This document shows positions 15,569 to 24,447 of a stretch of DNA of 64,000 bases, one piece after another. The notes beneath the pieces were generated by a model. That model saw only the letters and a list, made by a program, of their open reading frames with translations. It searched no databases and had not been told where the DNA came from. Within the stretch, counting starts at the first letter, position 1. Every line of letters begins with the position of its first letter. The position numbers and the translations under genes are program-made. This DNA comes from Enemella evansiae (GTDB taxonomy: Bacteria; Actinomycetota; Actinomycetes; Propionibacteriales; Propionibacteriaceae), in contig NZ_NMVP01000005.1 of NCBI RefSeq assembly GCF_002250705.1, positions 1 through 64,000 of the forward strand, written 5' to 3'.

Positions 15569-16768
15569 ATGTCCGAAGCGCCGACCATCCAGTACGCCGA
15601 CCCGGATCACCCCCTCGTACCGCGGGTGACGACCGCCCTGGCGACGGTCAACGACCCCGAGATCAAACGCCCGATCACCGATCTGGGGATGGTCGAGCGG
15701 GTGGACATCGACGCGGCCGGTGAGGTGTTCGTCGGCATCCTGCTGACCACGGCCGGTTGCCCGTTGAAGGGCCCGATCGAGCGCGACGTGACCAATGCGG
15801 TGTCCCGGATCGCCGGGGTGTCTGGGGTACGCGTCCAGCTGGGCGTGATGACCGAGGAGCAGCGCGCCGAACTGCGCAAGACCCTCAACGGCGGCCGGGC
15901 GCCGCGGGAGATCCCGTTCGCCCGCCCCGATTCGCTGACCCGGGTGATCTGCGTCGCCTCCGGCAAGGGCGGGGTCGGCAAGTCCTCGGTGACCACCAAC
16001 CTGGCGCTCGCGCTGACCGCCCAGGGCAAGAAGGTCGGCGTACTCGATGCCGACATCTATGGCCACTCGATCCCTGCCATGCTTGGGATCGCCGACGCCC
16101 GGCCGACCTCGATCGGCGATGAGAACGAGTCGATGATCCTGCCGGTGCCGACCAACGGCCTGCAGGTGATGTCGATCGGCATGCTGAAGCCGGAGCGCTC
16201 CCAGGTGGTCGCCTGGCGCGGCCCGATCCTGGACCGGGCGCTGACCCAGATGCTGGCCGATGTGCACTGGGGCGACCTGGATTTCCTGCTGGTCGATATG
16301 CCGCCCGGTACCGGTGATGTGCAGATCTCGATGGGCCAGAAGCTGCCGAACGCCGAGGTGATCGTGGTGACCACCCCGCAGGCGGCGGCCGCCGAGGTCG
16401 CCGAGCGGGCCGGCACGATGGCCTCGATGATGAACCAGCGGGTGATCGGGGTGGTCGAGAACATGGCCTACCTCGACTTCACCGCCCCCGACACCGGCGC
16501 CAACTATCGGATCGAGTTGTTCGGCTCCGGTGGCGGCGAGCAGGTGGCGCAGACGCTGAGCACCCGGCTCGGCTATCCGGTGGCGCTGCTCGGCCAGGTC
16601 CCGCTGGACGAGTCGCTGCGCGCCGGCGGCGATGAGGGTACGCCGGTCGTCGAGTCCGCGCCGGAGCATCCGGCCGCGATCGCGTTGAGCGAGTTGGCCG
16701 CCGGGATCGGTGCGAAGAAGAAGTCGGTGGTCGGCATGCAGCTCGGGCTCAGCCCGGTGGGCCGCTGA
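15569..16768 (+). CDS. mrp: Mrp/NBP35-type P-loop ATPase (Fe-S cluster carrier)
   Basis: A 399-residue cytosolic ATPase. Residues about 14-95 form the MIP18/DUF59-like domain (NDPEIKRPITDLGMV, TTAGCPLKG). The ATPase domain has the deviant Walker A GKGGVGKS (residues 132-139), DADIYGHSIP and DMPPGTGDVQ. Family members assemble or transfer Fe-S clusters. The CxxC pair normally found after ENMSY is missing here (ENMAYLDF), as in several actinobacterial relatives, so cluster binding through that motif is unlikely. It ends next to a 68-bp near-perfect hairpin. Confidence 0.9.
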   Translation: MSEAPTIQYADPDHPLVPRVTTALATVNDPEIKRPITDLGMVERVDIDAAGEVFVGILLTTAGCPLKGPIERDVTNAVSRIAGVSGVRVQLGVMTEEQRAELRKTLNGGRAPREIPFARPDSLTRVICVASGKGGVGKSSVTTNLALALTAQGKKVGVLDADIYGHSIPAMLGIADARPTSIGDENESMILPVPTNGLQVMSIGMLKPERSQVVAWRGPILDRALTQMLADVHWGDLDFLLVDMPPGTGDVQISMGQKLPNAEVIVVTTPQAAAAEVAERAGTMASMMNQRVIGVVENMAYLDFTAPDTGANYRIELFGSGGGEQVAQTLSTRLGYPVALLGQVPLDESLRAGGDEGTPVVESAPEHPAAIALSELAAGIGAKKKSVVGMQLGLSPVGR

Positions 16769-16776
16769 CGCGCGGG

Positions 16777-16844
16777 CGAGACACCAGAAGCTGACACGAG
16801 GCCCCAGTTGCAACTGGGGCCTCGTGGCAGTTTCTGGTGTCTCG
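16777..16844. terminator. Long hairpin between convergent mrp and DUF368 genes
   Basis: The arms 16777-16810 and 16811-16844 are complementary over 34 bp with one G-U pair and one mismatch and essentially no loop. It is symmetrical, so it can serve both converging genes. No clear T-run follows, and it is much longer than a usual terminator. Confidence 0.6.
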
Positions 16845-16867
16845 CGCGGAGGGGTGGCTCGGTCGAG

Positions 16868-17872
16868 TCAGCCGACCGGGGCCGGGGCCACGGCGGCGGC
16901 CCGGCGCCGCATCAGGACCCGCTCGATGCCCCACATCACCAGCACGACGGCGACACCGACCACGAAGAGCCCGATCGCCGACCACGGTGCGGCGGGCATT
17001 GCGAGCAGCGAACCGTCGGCGGCCTGCCAGGGCCACAGCGCGCGCAGCGAACCGGCCATCAGACCGAGCATCACCAGCAGGGTCCAGCGGCGGTGCTTGC
17101 GGAGCAGCCAGTTGAGCACCTGCACGAAGGTCCCGAGCCCGACGATCGCGCCCAGCGCGAACACCGCGAGGTAGCCGAAGTCCCGGTTGCTCACCGCGGC
17201 CAGCGTCGGGGCGTACAGGCCCATCGTCAGCAGCAGGAAGGACCCGGAGACGCCGGGTACGACCAGCGCGCAGATCGCCAGGGCGGCGGCGACGAAGACG
17301 AAGACCGGAGAAGGATTGGTCGCGGCCGCGCCCGGGTCCCGCAGGCCGAGCAGCCAGAACAGCCCGGCCGCGACCACCAGCACCACCGCGAGTTCGAGGA
17401 CCCGGCGGCCGGCCCCGCCCGGGGCGCGGGTCTGGGTGCCCAACATCGAGATCGGCACCAGCAGGCTGGCCAGCACCATGCCGGCGAAGAGGGCCCGGGA
17501 CAGTTCCGGGCTGCCCTGGACGAAGGCGTGCATCACACTGGACAGCGCGACGATGGCGGTTCCCATGCCGATCAGCACCGGGATCACCAGGGACCAGCGC
17601 ACGGCCCCGATCTGCTCGCGGAACGCCTGGCCCCGCGTCCTGCCCTCCGGGGGTCGGATCAGTCCGACGACCCCGCGGACGACGTGGGAGGCCGATCCGA
17701 TCAGCTCGTCGTAGCAGCCGACGACCAGGGCGACGGTACCGCCGGAAACGCCGGGTACCAGCTCGGCCATGCCGATGAGGATGCCGCGCAGCCAGTTGAT
17801 CAGCAGGGCGAATGGGGATCGCCGCGGTGCACTGGGTCGGGCGTCGGACTCTGGGCGCGTTTCGACAGTCAT
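16868..17872 (-). CDS. DUF368 family membrane protein (PopT-like polyprenyl-phosphate transporter)
   Basis: A 334-residue polytopic membrane protein with about eight to nine helices. The two conserved re-entrant-like motifs ELVPGVSGGTVALVVGCYDELIG (residues about 37-59) and LVVPGVSGSFLLLTMGLY (about 202-219) identify DUF368. Family members have been shown to recycle undecaprenyl phosphate across the membrane, so a cell-envelope lipid-carrier role is inferred. The ATG at 17872 has GGAG 4 nt upstream; a TTG at 17896 would add eight residues. Just upstream, with 45 bp between, lies the ProC-like gene. Confidence 0.85.
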   Translation of the reverse strand: MTVETRPESDARPSAPRRSPFALLINWLRGILIGMAELVPGVSGGTVALVVGCYDELIGSASHVVRGVVGLIRPPEGRTRGQAFREQIGAVRWSLVIPVLIGMGTAIVALSSVMHAFVQGSPELSRALFAGMVLASLLVPISMLGTQTRAPGGAGRRVLELAVVLVVAAGLFWLLGLRDPGAAATNPSPVFVFVAAALAICALVVPGVSGSFLLLTMGLYAPTLAAVSNRDFGYLAVFALGAIVGLGTFVQVLNWLLRKHRRWTLLVMLGLMAGSLRALWPWQAADGSLLAMPAAPWSAIGLFVVGVAVVLVMWGIERVLMRRRAAAVAPAPVG

Positions 17873-17917
17873 GAGGCTCCGCGGAGAGGGTGACAAAGTC
17901 CAAACGGTACCTGCGGT

Positions 17918-18706
17918 TCATGGTGAACCCAAGGAATTGTGAGCAATGCCACGGGATCGGGCCGCGACCTGGTCGAGGGCGGCCGCCAGCCGTGCCCGGC
18001 CTGCCGGGCCCAGCCAGGCGTGTCGAACCAGTTCGTTGATCCCGCCCGGGGTCTCGTGGTCGCCGACCAGGACGGCCAGCGAGCGTCCCGGATCGGCGAG
18101 CGACTCACCCAGCCCCAGCGCCATCCCGCGGACGAATCCTTCGGCAACGGCGGGTTCCAGCCCGCGGCCGGACAGCCAGTCGGCGATCGTGGCCAACAGG
18201 TCGAGCTGGCTGGAGAGCGTCGCGGTGGCCGCCGACAGGGCTTCGAACCGGTCCTCGTCGGGCGGCACCAGCACCTCGCCCAGGGAGCCGAAGATCTCCT
18301 TGCTCGGTTGATGTTCCGGGAAGATGGCCGTGATGCCGTGGTGCGCCCGGACCGCCGGGAGCGGGATCACCCGCACCACCTGCGGCTGCTCCGGCAGCAG
18401 CTGCTCCAGGTCGGCCAGTGAGACGCCGGCTGCCGCGCTGACGAGCACGCGGCCGGCCGGGACGCACAGGTCTCCGAGCACGGCGGTGACCGCCCTGGGC
18501 GGGACCGTGAGCAGCACCAGCTCGCACCGATCGACCACCGCCTGATTGCTCGACTCCACGCGCACCGCGTCGTATCGAGCGGCGAGCGCGCCCGCGGTCC
18601 GCGCTCCCCGTGGCGAAAGAGAGATGCCCGGGGGTTGTTCGGTAGTGGCCAGGCCGTCGACGATCGCCTCGGCGATGGCACCGACACCGATGATGCCGAT
18701 TTGCAT
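17918..18706 (-). CDS. Pyrroline-5-carboxylate reductase-like NAD(P)-binding protein
   Basis: A 262-residue protein. A Rossmann N-terminus MQIGIIGVGAIAEAIVDGL, the ProC-like VVDRCELVLLTVPPRAV and AAAGVSLADLEQLLP, and the C-terminal dimerisation helices TPGGINELVRHAWL identify the F420H2:NADP-like/ProC family. HETPGGINE replaces the usual VTSPGGTT, so true proline synthesis is uncertain. It overlaps the upstream dehydratase stop by one base (TGATG). Co-expression with a serine/threonine dehydratase under a divergent Lrp-type gene points to amino-acid metabolism. Confidence 0.72.
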   Translation of the reverse strand: MQIGIIGVGAIAEAIVDGLATTEQPPGISLSPRGARTAGALAARYDAVRVESSNQAVVDRCELVLLTVPPRAVTAVLGDLCVPAGRVLVSAAAGVSLADLEQLLPEQPQVVRVIPLPAVRAHHGITAIFPEHQPSKEIFGSLGEVLVPPDEDRFEALSAATATLSSQLDLLATIADWLSGRGLEPAVAEGFVRGMALGLGESLADPGRSLAVLVGDHETPGGINELVRHAWLGPAGRARLAAALDQVAARSRGIAHNSLGSP

Positions 18707-19620
18707 CAGATCTCACCCATTGCCGGATTCCGGTTGGCGCCGGTGATGATCGTTGCGATCCGTTCCCCACCGGTGCGGCCGGCGGCGATCGCGGCGATGC
18801 CGGCGGCACCGGCCGGTTCGGCGCGCAGAGCCAGGTGCCGTTCGATGAGCGCCATCCCGGTCCGCAGCTCGGCATCGCTGACCAGCACGATGTCGTCCAC
18901 GGCATCGGTGACGCGGGTGAGCGCCTCGGGGTGCGGGCGTGGGATCGTGATGCCCTCGGCCAGCGCCGAGGTCGGGCGCACCGCGATCGGCCGCCCGGCC
19001 CGCCAGCTCTCGCGCATGGTCGGCGCGGTGGCCGGGTTGACGCCGACGATCCGGACGTTCGGGGCGTACGCCCGCAGCCCGAGCGCCAGACCGGTGACCA
19101 GGCTGCCGTCCCCGATCGGTGCGACCAGGGTGTCGAACTCGGCAGCGGCGAGCTCGTGGGCGATCGTCGCCGCACCTTCGGCGATGGCCGGGTCGACACC
19201 GTCGACGATGAGGCGTACGCCGTCTCCCTCCGCCTCGGCGGCGGCGCGTTCGCGGGCGGCATCGAACCCCTCGGCCACCTCGATCACCGTCGCGCCGAAG
19301 GCCGCCATCCGTTCCCGTTTCACCGGGTTCAACTCCGTGTGCGCGTACACCCGCGCGGCCGCACCGCGCGCCGCTGCGGCGTACGCCACGGCCTGGCCGA
19401 AGTTTCCGCTGGAGGCGCAGACCACCGTCTCGCCCGGGGTCAGGTCGCGCAGCGCGAAGCTGACCCCGCGGCCCTTGAAGGAGCGCAGCGGATTCAGCGT
19501 CTCCACCTTGAGCGTGACCCGAACACCGAGCGCGGCGGAGAGCAGGGGGTCCTCGAACTGCGGGCTGTCGAGGAACACCGCGGGAATCGCTTGCCTGATT
19601 GACGAATCATCAAAGTCCAT
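18706..19620 (-). CDS. PLP-dependent threonine/serine dehydratase-like protein
   Basis: A 304-residue fold-type II PLP enzyme. NPLRSFKGRG (residues 43-52) contains the Schiff-base Lys49; ASSGNFGQAVAYAAA binds the substrate carboxylate; PIGDGSLVTGLALGLRA binds the cofactor phosphate. There is no C-terminal ACT regulatory domain, so it is of the short catabolic type. The ATG at 19620 is fixed by TAGGTT 7 nt upstream. It is divergent from the Lrp-type regulator, whose palindromic sites lie 38-70 bp away, and coupled to the ProC-like gene. Confidence 0.85.
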   Translation of the reverse strand: MDFDDSSIRQAIPAVFLDSPQFEDPLLSAALGVRVTLKVETLNPLRSFKGRGVSFALRDLTPGETVVCASSGNFGQAVAYAAAARGAAARVYAHTELNPVKRERMAAFGATVIEVAEGFDAARERAAAEAEGDGVRLIVDGVDPAIAEGAATIAHELAAAEFDTLVAPIGDGSLVTGLALGLRAYAPNVRIVGVNPATAPTMRESWRAGRPIAVRPTSALAEGITIPRPHPEALTRVTDAVDDIVLVSDAELRTGMALIERHLALRAEPAGAAGIAAIAAGRTGGERIATIITGANRNPAMGEI

Positions 19621-19690
19621 GCCGCCAAACCTAGGGATCATCGCCCGGGTACCGCTTGCAAAGTTTGCGCCATGACGCAACAATTTTGCG
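19621..19690. promoter_or_regulatory. Divergent promoter region with two Lrp-like palindromes
   Basis: TAGGTT (19633-19628, minus) sits 7 nt from the dehydratase ATG. GCAAAGTTTGC (19658-19668) and CGCAACAATTTTGCG (19676-19690) are perfect palindromes whose centres are 20 bp apart, i.e. about two helical turns. The second lies inside the first codons of the regulator. Binding by the encoded Lrp-type protein is inferred. Confidence 0.6.
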
Positions 19691-20172
19691 TGCCCGGAAT
19701 CCGTCTGCAACTCGACGAGATCGACCTCCGTCTGCTCGACGAACTGCAGGCCGACGCCGATCGCACACTGCGCGAACTCGGTGAGCTGGTCGGCCTGTCG
19801 CCCAGTGCGGTGCAGCGACGGATCCAGCGGTACAAGAACAGCGGGCTCATCCGCACGGTCGCCCGGATCGCACCGGACCAGGCTCCTCAGGTCACCCGCG
19901 CGCTGGTTCTGCTCTCGCTGGCCGACGAATCGGTGGAACACCACCGGCGGCTGGCGGACACCCTGCGCGCACATCCGGCGGTGCAGCAGTGCTTCCTGCT
20001 GTCGGGCCGCTACGACTATGCGGTCCTGGTGTCAGCCGCCTCGATCCCCGAGCTGCGCGACCTGGGTAACGAGCTGTTCAAATCCGACGACAACATCCGC
20101 CGCTACGACACGATGTTCGTGCTGGATTCGGTGAAGGATGGTGCCCCGCTGCCGGCACGGCTGCTGTTCTGA
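19672..20172 (+). CDS. Lrp/AsnC family transcriptional regulator
   Basis: A 166-residue regulator. The N-terminal winged HTH is LDEIDLRLLDELQADADRTLRELGELVGLSPSAVQRRIQRYKNSGLI (residues about 14-60). The C-terminal RAM/ligand domain contains VQQCFLLSGRYDYAVLVSA and RYDTMFVLDSVK. It probably octamerises and senses an amino acid. It is divergent from the dehydratase/ProC-like pair and likely controls it. One of its own presumed sites overlaps codons 2-6, which would allow tight autoregulation. Confidence 0.9.
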   Translation: MTQQFCVPGIRLQLDEIDLRLLDELQADADRTLRELGELVGLSPSAVQRRIQRYKNSGLIRTVARIAPDQAPQVTRALVLLSLADESVEHHRRLADTLRAHPAVQQCFLLSGRYDYAVLVSAASIPELRDLGNELFKSDDNIRRYDTMFVLDSVKDGAPLPARLLF

Positions 20173-20179
20173 GTGTCAG

Positions 20180-20420
20180 CGCGCGAGCTCACCTCGACAC
20201 GCGATGAGCGTAGAAATCGGAGGCGAGCGTCGGGGCTACAGCGCCGCCGCGCGAGCCGACAGAAGCCGGAGGCGAGCGTCGAGGCGGCGCGCCCCGCGAT
20301 GCAGGCCCACCAAGGAGAAATCCCGCGTCAGCCAACCCGCCCACACCAGAAACCGACGCGAGGATTTCGACGACTGGGCCGAAGAGCGGGGCTACAGCGC
20401 CGCCGCGCGAGCCGACAGAA
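20180..20420. repeat. Intergenic repeats downstream of tatB
   Basis: A 34-bp sequence (CGGGGCTACAGC...GACAGAA) occurs identically at 20231-20264 and 20387-20420. A 15-mer CGGAGGCGAGCGTCG is repeated at 20218-20232 and 20267-20281. The left edge (CTCACCTCGACACGCGATGAGCG) resembles the REP-like family. No gene is convincing in these 248 bp. Confidence 0.65.
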
Positions 20421-20807
20421 CTACGTCGCCTCGGGGTCGAAGGGGGCCATGCCGAGGCCGGAGCCGACCTTCTCGTCGCGGGCGTCGCTGAGGTTGCTGC
20501 GGACCTGGGCGACCTCGGCCCGGACGTCGGCGTCGGCCTGCTGCAGGTCGCGCTTCACATCGTCGATGACCGGCTGCACCTCATCGAGGAGATGCTTCTG
20601 CACAAAGGCGCGGGGGTTCAGGTCGCGGATGTCCACATCGGTACCGAGCTCCCGGGACAGCGTGGACTGCGCATTGTTGGCGACCCCGCGCAGGTAGTGC
20701 AGCACCCGAGCCGCCTTCTTCGCGAACTCCGGCAGCTTCTCGGGGCCGAAGAGGATGACTGCCAGCACCACCAGCAGCACGAATTCCCCGGGGCCGACAT
20801 CGAACAT
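20421..20807 (-). CDS. tatB: Sec-independent protein translocase TatB
   Basis: A 128-residue membrane protein. The N-terminal helix FDVGPGEFVLLVVLAVILFGPEKLPEFAKKAARVL has the Tat hinge FGPEKLP and the amphipathic helix. The N-terminal Phe-Asp-Val-Gly-Pro and the Glu in GPGE mark TatB rather than TatA. The rest (residues 40-128) is a charged helical tail. It is the last gene of sigE-rseA-htrA-tatB, with 18 bp from htrA. The Tat pathway is used in this window by the EEP-family protein at 37065. Confidence 0.92.
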   Translation of the reverse strand: MFDVGPGEFVLLVVLAVILFGPEKLPEFAKKAARVLHYLRGVANNAQSTLSRELGTDVDIRDLNPRAFVQKHLLDEVQPVIDDVKRDLQQADADVRAEVAQVRSNLSDARDEKVGSGLGMAPFDPEAT

Positions 20808-20825
20808 GGGGGCCAGCCTAGCCGC

Positions 20826-22187
20826 TCAGCCGACCCTCGATCCCAGGGTGACCGCGACCTCGCCCCGGCCGCGGATCGACAGCTTCACCTGCTCGGTCGG
20901 CCGGTGGCTGCGGACCCGCACGATCAGCTCGGTTGCGGTGTTCACCGCCTTGCCGTCCACCGACTCCACGACATCACCGCTGCGCAGCCCGGCAGCGGCG
21001 CTCGGCCCGCCCGCCTGCACCGAGGCGAGCCGCACCACCCCGTCGGCGTCGGCGCTCACCGAGGCACCGATCACCGGATAGGTGGCCCGGCCCTCGCGAA
21101 CCAGTTGATCGGCGATCTCCCGCACCTGATTGATCGGGATCGCGAAGCCCAGACCGATGTTGCCGCCGCGGTCGGCCGACGAACTGCCGCCCAGCGTGAG
21201 AATCGCGGAGTTCACCCCGACGATCCGGCCCTGCGCGTCGGCCAGCGGCCCACCGGAGTTGCCCGGGTTGATGGAGGCGTCGGTCTGGATCCCGTTGATG
21301 TACGCCACCGCGTCGTCGGCGCTCTGCCCGCCACCGACGCTGAGGGGCCGCTCGACGGCGGAGACGATCCCCGAGGTCACGGTGCCGCCGAGGCCGAGCG
21401 GGGCACCCACCGCGACGACCGGCTGGCCGGGGCGTACCGAATCGGAATCGCCGAGCTGGACCGGTACCAGCTGATCGCGCTGCGCGACCCGGATCACCGC
21501 CAGGTCGTAGCTGGGGCTGCGGCCGACGATCTCCGCCGGCACCCGTTCCCCGCTGGGCAGCTGGACCTGCAGCTCGCCGCCGCCGGAGGCCGGTTCGACG
21601 ACGTGGTTGTTGGTGATCAGCAGGCCACCGGGCCCATCGATCACGAACCCCGACCCGGTACCGGTGCGGCCGGCGTTGCGGAAGGCGATGGTGACCGTGC
21701 TCGGCAGCACCGCCTCGGCGACCTGGCTGACATCGCTCGGGGCACCGGCCGGTCCGCCGGCTGCCCGCTCGGGCGTCGGCCGGGTGCTGCTCGCCCCGGC
21801 CGGTGCCGGCAGCGCGGTCGGCGCGCCACCGGTCGCCACCGGCGTACCGGGGCCGGTCGAGCGCGCCAACCACATCCCGCCATAGCCGGCGCCGCCACCG
21901 ACGAGCAGCGCGGTCACCGCGGAGACCGCGACCACCGTGGCGAGCCGGGGCCGCGGCGGCGACTGCCGAGCTGGCGGTGGCAGCGGAGCGGTCGGTTGCG
22001 TCGGAGCGACCGGGCCGGGCGGCACCGGCTGGTACGGCGGCTGGTTCGGGACCTGCGTCGGGGGCGGCGGGGTGACGTGCTGCCAGGGTTCGGGTCCCCA
22101 GGATGGGCGCTGGAACGACGGCTGCTGATCTCCCCCGTGATCACCGCCGGGCCACTGGCTCACTGTCGGCTCCCGGACATCAGCCAC
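20826..22187 (-). CDS. htrA: HtrA/DegP-type trypsin-like serine protease with PDZ domain
   Basis: A 453-residue membrane-anchored periplasm-facing protease and chaperone. The order is a cytoplasmic Pro/Gln-rich tail (1-80), one transmembrane helix (83-104), a linker, the protease domain (about 150-345) with catalytic His195 (NNHVV), Asp228 (YDLAVI) and Ser311 (GNSGGP), then a single PDZ domain (about 365-450). It corresponds to the HtrA-like protease of the sigE locus in mycobacteria. It overlaps the end of rseA by 8 nt. It is probably involved in envelope stress proteolysis and may act on the anti-sigma factor. Confidence 0.92.
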   Translation of the reverse strand: MADVREPTVSQWPGGDHGGDQQPSFQRPSWGPEPWQHVTPPPPTQVPNQPPYQPVPPGPVAPTQPTAPLPPPARQSPPRPRLATVVAVSAVTALLVGGGAGYGGMWLARSTGPGTPVATGGAPTALPAPAGASSTRPTPERAAGGPAGAPSDVSQVAEAVLPSTVTIAFRNAGRTGTGSGFVIDGPGGLLITNNHVVEPASGGGELQVQLPSGERVPAEIVGRSPSYDLAVIRVAQRDQLVPVQLGDSDSVRPGQPVVAVGAPLGLGGTVTSGIVSAVERPLSVGGGQSADDAVAYINGIQTDASINPGNSGGPLADAQGRIVGVNSAILTLGGSSSADRGGNIGLGFAIPINQVREIADQLVREGRATYPVIGASVSADADGVVRLASVQAGGPSAAAGLRSGDVVESVDGKAVNTATELIVRVRSHRPTEQVKLSIRGRGEVAVTLGSRVG

Positions 22188-23712
22188 CGCCCAGGATCCG
22201 CTGCCAGCCGTCGACCACCCGCTGGGTCCGGGTCCGCAGCACCGGCGGGTCGTGCGGCAGCGACGCGACGGCGGTGGCCGCCACCTCCTCCGACCCGTCG
22301 GTGACCACGGTGATCACGGTATCGCCGCTCTGCCAGACGAGTGTGGTGGTGATCCCCAGACTCCGGTACGCCCGCAGCTGCGGATCCCAGACGAAGCCCT
22401 CGGGCGCGCCGCCGAGCGCACCGCGCTGCTGGATCACACTCAGCGTGGTCACCCCGTCGCCGTAGACCGTGTGCAGGGCCTCCTCACCACCGCCGGCGGC
22501 GTTGTCGATCTCGCCGCGGCGAACCTGCACCAGATCCAGTCCGGCCAACCGGTCCGAACAGCTCCAGCCCTGCTGGGTCAGCACCCGTGCCTGGGCCGGG
22601 CCGGTCCCGGAGAGGGTGAGGGTGTCCTGGGCAGCCAGGGCCTGGACGCCGCCGGAGGCCGCCCCGGCGCCGATCCGTACCCGGCTGAAGCCGGCGGAGA
22701 GCACGGTCTGCCCCTGCTCGTCGAAGGTCTGCTGCCACAGCACCACCGCGGTCTGCCGGTCCAGCCACCAGCGGGCGACGACCCGGCCGCTCTCGTTGCG
22801 GGCCTCGACCACCTGGCTGTCGTGCCCGGCGATCACCGGTCCGGGCGCGGTCGCCAGCTCGTGGTGGGCGGCGGCCAGTTCGGCGGCCGTGGCCCCGGGG
22901 GTCGCACCGGGGGCGGGCCACCAGCTCTGCGCGGTCTGCTTGTCGGAACCGGCCGCCAGCACCCGGGTCCCGGTGGCCGGGTCGGTGACCACCTGCGCGC
23001 TGGCGACCCAGTAGCCGTTGAGGTGCCGCACCTGGACCTGCTGGGTGCCGGAGATCGGGGTCGCGGTGCCGGCGCTGTCGGCGCGCTGCAACCACTGCCT
23101 CGCCTCGGGGCCGGGGACCAGCACGGTCGGCACCGGGGGCGCCACGGCGCTCTCCACCCGGGGGCCGCCGCGATCGGTGCCCCGCACCGCGGCCACCGCC
23201 CGGTTGCCGATCCCGTCGTCGGCGAGCACGGCAGCGAACTCCCGGCGCGCGGTCGAGGTCGGGTCGATGGCGGGGGTGTGGGTGGGCGGCGCGGCGACCC
23301 AGCCGACACCGACTGCCCCGACCAGTCCCAGGCAACTACCGGCGACCGTGCCCAGGGCCAGCACCCGGACCCGGCGGCGTCGGCTCGGCAACCGGGTGCC
23401 GCCGCGCGGCGCGCGGGACCGGCCGGCGTCGAAGGGGCGGGCATAGAGCGGGGTGGCGTGGCCGTCCCCGGCGATCGCGGTCAACCGGTCGGCGAGATCG
23501 CGTGGCGCCGCGGGGTCGGGGGCGCTGGAGCGTACCCGGTCCTGGAGCCGGCGCAGCTCATCGAGCTCCTCGCGGCAGCCGGGGCAGTCACTGAGATGGG
23601 CGAGCAGGCGTTGCCGATCGGGGTCGCCGAGCGCGCCGTCGACGAATGCCGACAGCGCATCGTGCCGGTCGGGGCAACCACCGCCCCGCCGGTGCCCGCC
23701 CGAAGCGGTCAC
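22180..23712 (-). CDS. rseA: Anti-sigma factor with zinc-finger and large extracytoplasmic domain (RseA-like)
   Basis: A 510-residue membrane protein. The cytoplasmic N-terminus has the zinc anti-sigma motif His39-x3-Cys43-x2-Cys46 (HLSDCPGC) within an ASD-type helical domain. A single transmembrane helix lies at about 117-140. The C-terminal 370 residues outside the cell resemble MucB/RseB-type sigma regulator domains ([36 protein letters not shown]). In mycobacterial RseA this outer part is short or absent. It overlaps sigE by 4 nt (ATGA) and htrA by 8 nt, implying tight co-translation. It should hold SigE inactive until envelope stress. Confidence 0.82.
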   Translation of the reverse strand: MTASGGHRRGGGCPDRHDALSAFVDGALGDPDRQRLLAHLSDCPGCREELDELRRLQDRVRSSAPDPAAPRDLADRLTAIAGDGHATPLYARPFDAGRSRAPRGGTRLPSRRRRVRVLALGTVAGSCLGLVGAVGVGWVAAPPTHTPAIDPTSTARREFAAVLADDGIGNRAVAAVRGTDRGGPRVESAVAPPVPTVLVPGPEARQWLQRADSAGTATPISGTQQVQVRHLNGYWVASAQVVTDPATGTRVLAAGSDKQTAQSWWPAPGATPGATAAELAAAHHELATAPGPVIAGHDSQVVEARNESGRVVARWWLDRQTAVVLWQQTFDEQGQTVLSAGFSRVRIGAGAASGGVQALAAQDTLTLSGTGPAQARVLTQQGWSCSDRLAGLDLVQVRRGEIDNAAGGGEEALHTVYGDGVTTLSVIQQRGALGGAPEGFVWDPQLRAYRSLGITTTLVWQSGDTVITVVTDGSEEVAATAVASLPHDPPVLRTRTQRVVDGWQRILGGG

Positions 23713-24389
23713 CCCTGTTCTGCCTCCACGCCCAGGTAACGACGGCGGGCGCCGGTGGGTTCCCGATGCGCCAGGGCGGAACGCAGTTGCGCCCGGCCGC
23801 GGTGGATCCGGCTGCGCACGGTGCCCAGCTTGAGGTCGAGCACCTCGGCGATCTCCTCGTAGCTGAGACCCTCGATATCGCAGAGCACGACGCAGGCCCG
23901 GAACTCCGGCGACAGGCCGGCCAGGGCGCGGGCCACATCATGATCGAGATCGGCGTCGGCGACCGCGTCCTGCGGCTGCCGGGCATCCCCGCCGAGCCGC
24001 TCCTCGGGGTTGTCGCCGAGCCCGTCGAAGCGGATCCGGCGCCCGCGGCGGGCCTGATCGAGGAAGAGGTTGGTGGTGATCCGGTGCAGCCAGCCCTCCA
24101 GGGTGCCGGGCTGGAACCGGTGCAGCGAGCGGAAGACGCGGATGAACGCGTCCTGGGTGAGGTCCTCGGCATCGTGCGGATTGCCGGTCAGTCGGTACGC
24201 CAACCGGTAGACCCGGGCGGAATGGTCGCGGACCAGCTCCTCCCAGGTGGGCGGCACCCAGTCGGGATCGGCCGTGGGGTCGGGCTTCTGGCGTCGCCTG
24301 GCGTTGGTGGTCTCGGGATCCTGCTCAACCGTGGTCGACTGAGCGCGCCAGCGTCCGGTCAGCGGCATCGATCCCCCTCTCGACGTCAT
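23709..24389 (-). CDS. sigE: RNA polymerase ECF sigma factor SigE
   Basis: A protein of about 226 residues. Region 2 is [41 protein letters not shown]; region 4 is [45 protein letters not shown]. Its place before rseA and htrA identifies it as the SigE-type stress sigma. Three starts are possible: GTG 24425, ATG 24389 (AGGA 5 nt upstream) and ATG 24368 (AGGGGG upstream, the strongest site). Mycobacterial sigE also uses several starts. No clear SigE-type promoter (GGAAC...CGTT) is seen nearby. Confidence 0.9.
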   Translation of the reverse strand: MTSRGGSMPLTGRWRAQSTTVEQDPETTNARRRQKPDPTADPDWVPPTWEELVRDHSARVYRLAYRLTGNPHDAEDLTQDAFIRVFRSLHRFQPGTLEGWLHRITTNLFLDQARRGRRIRFDGLGDNPEERLGGDARQPQDAVADADLDHDVARALAGLSPEFRACVVLCDIEGLSYEEIAEVLDLKLGTVRSRIHRGRAQLRSALAHREPTGARRRYLGVEAEQG

Positions 24390-24447
24390 CGGGTCCTCAT
24401 CATGGCGGATGAACCTGTGCGTCACCTGTGAGCGGCTGTGGGGACCC

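Noticed and set aside
20173..20420. A possible small protein (RGYSAAARADR reading) in the repeat region
   Set aside because: The reading is caused by duplicated DNA, lacks a start with a ribosome site, and resembles nothing I recognise.
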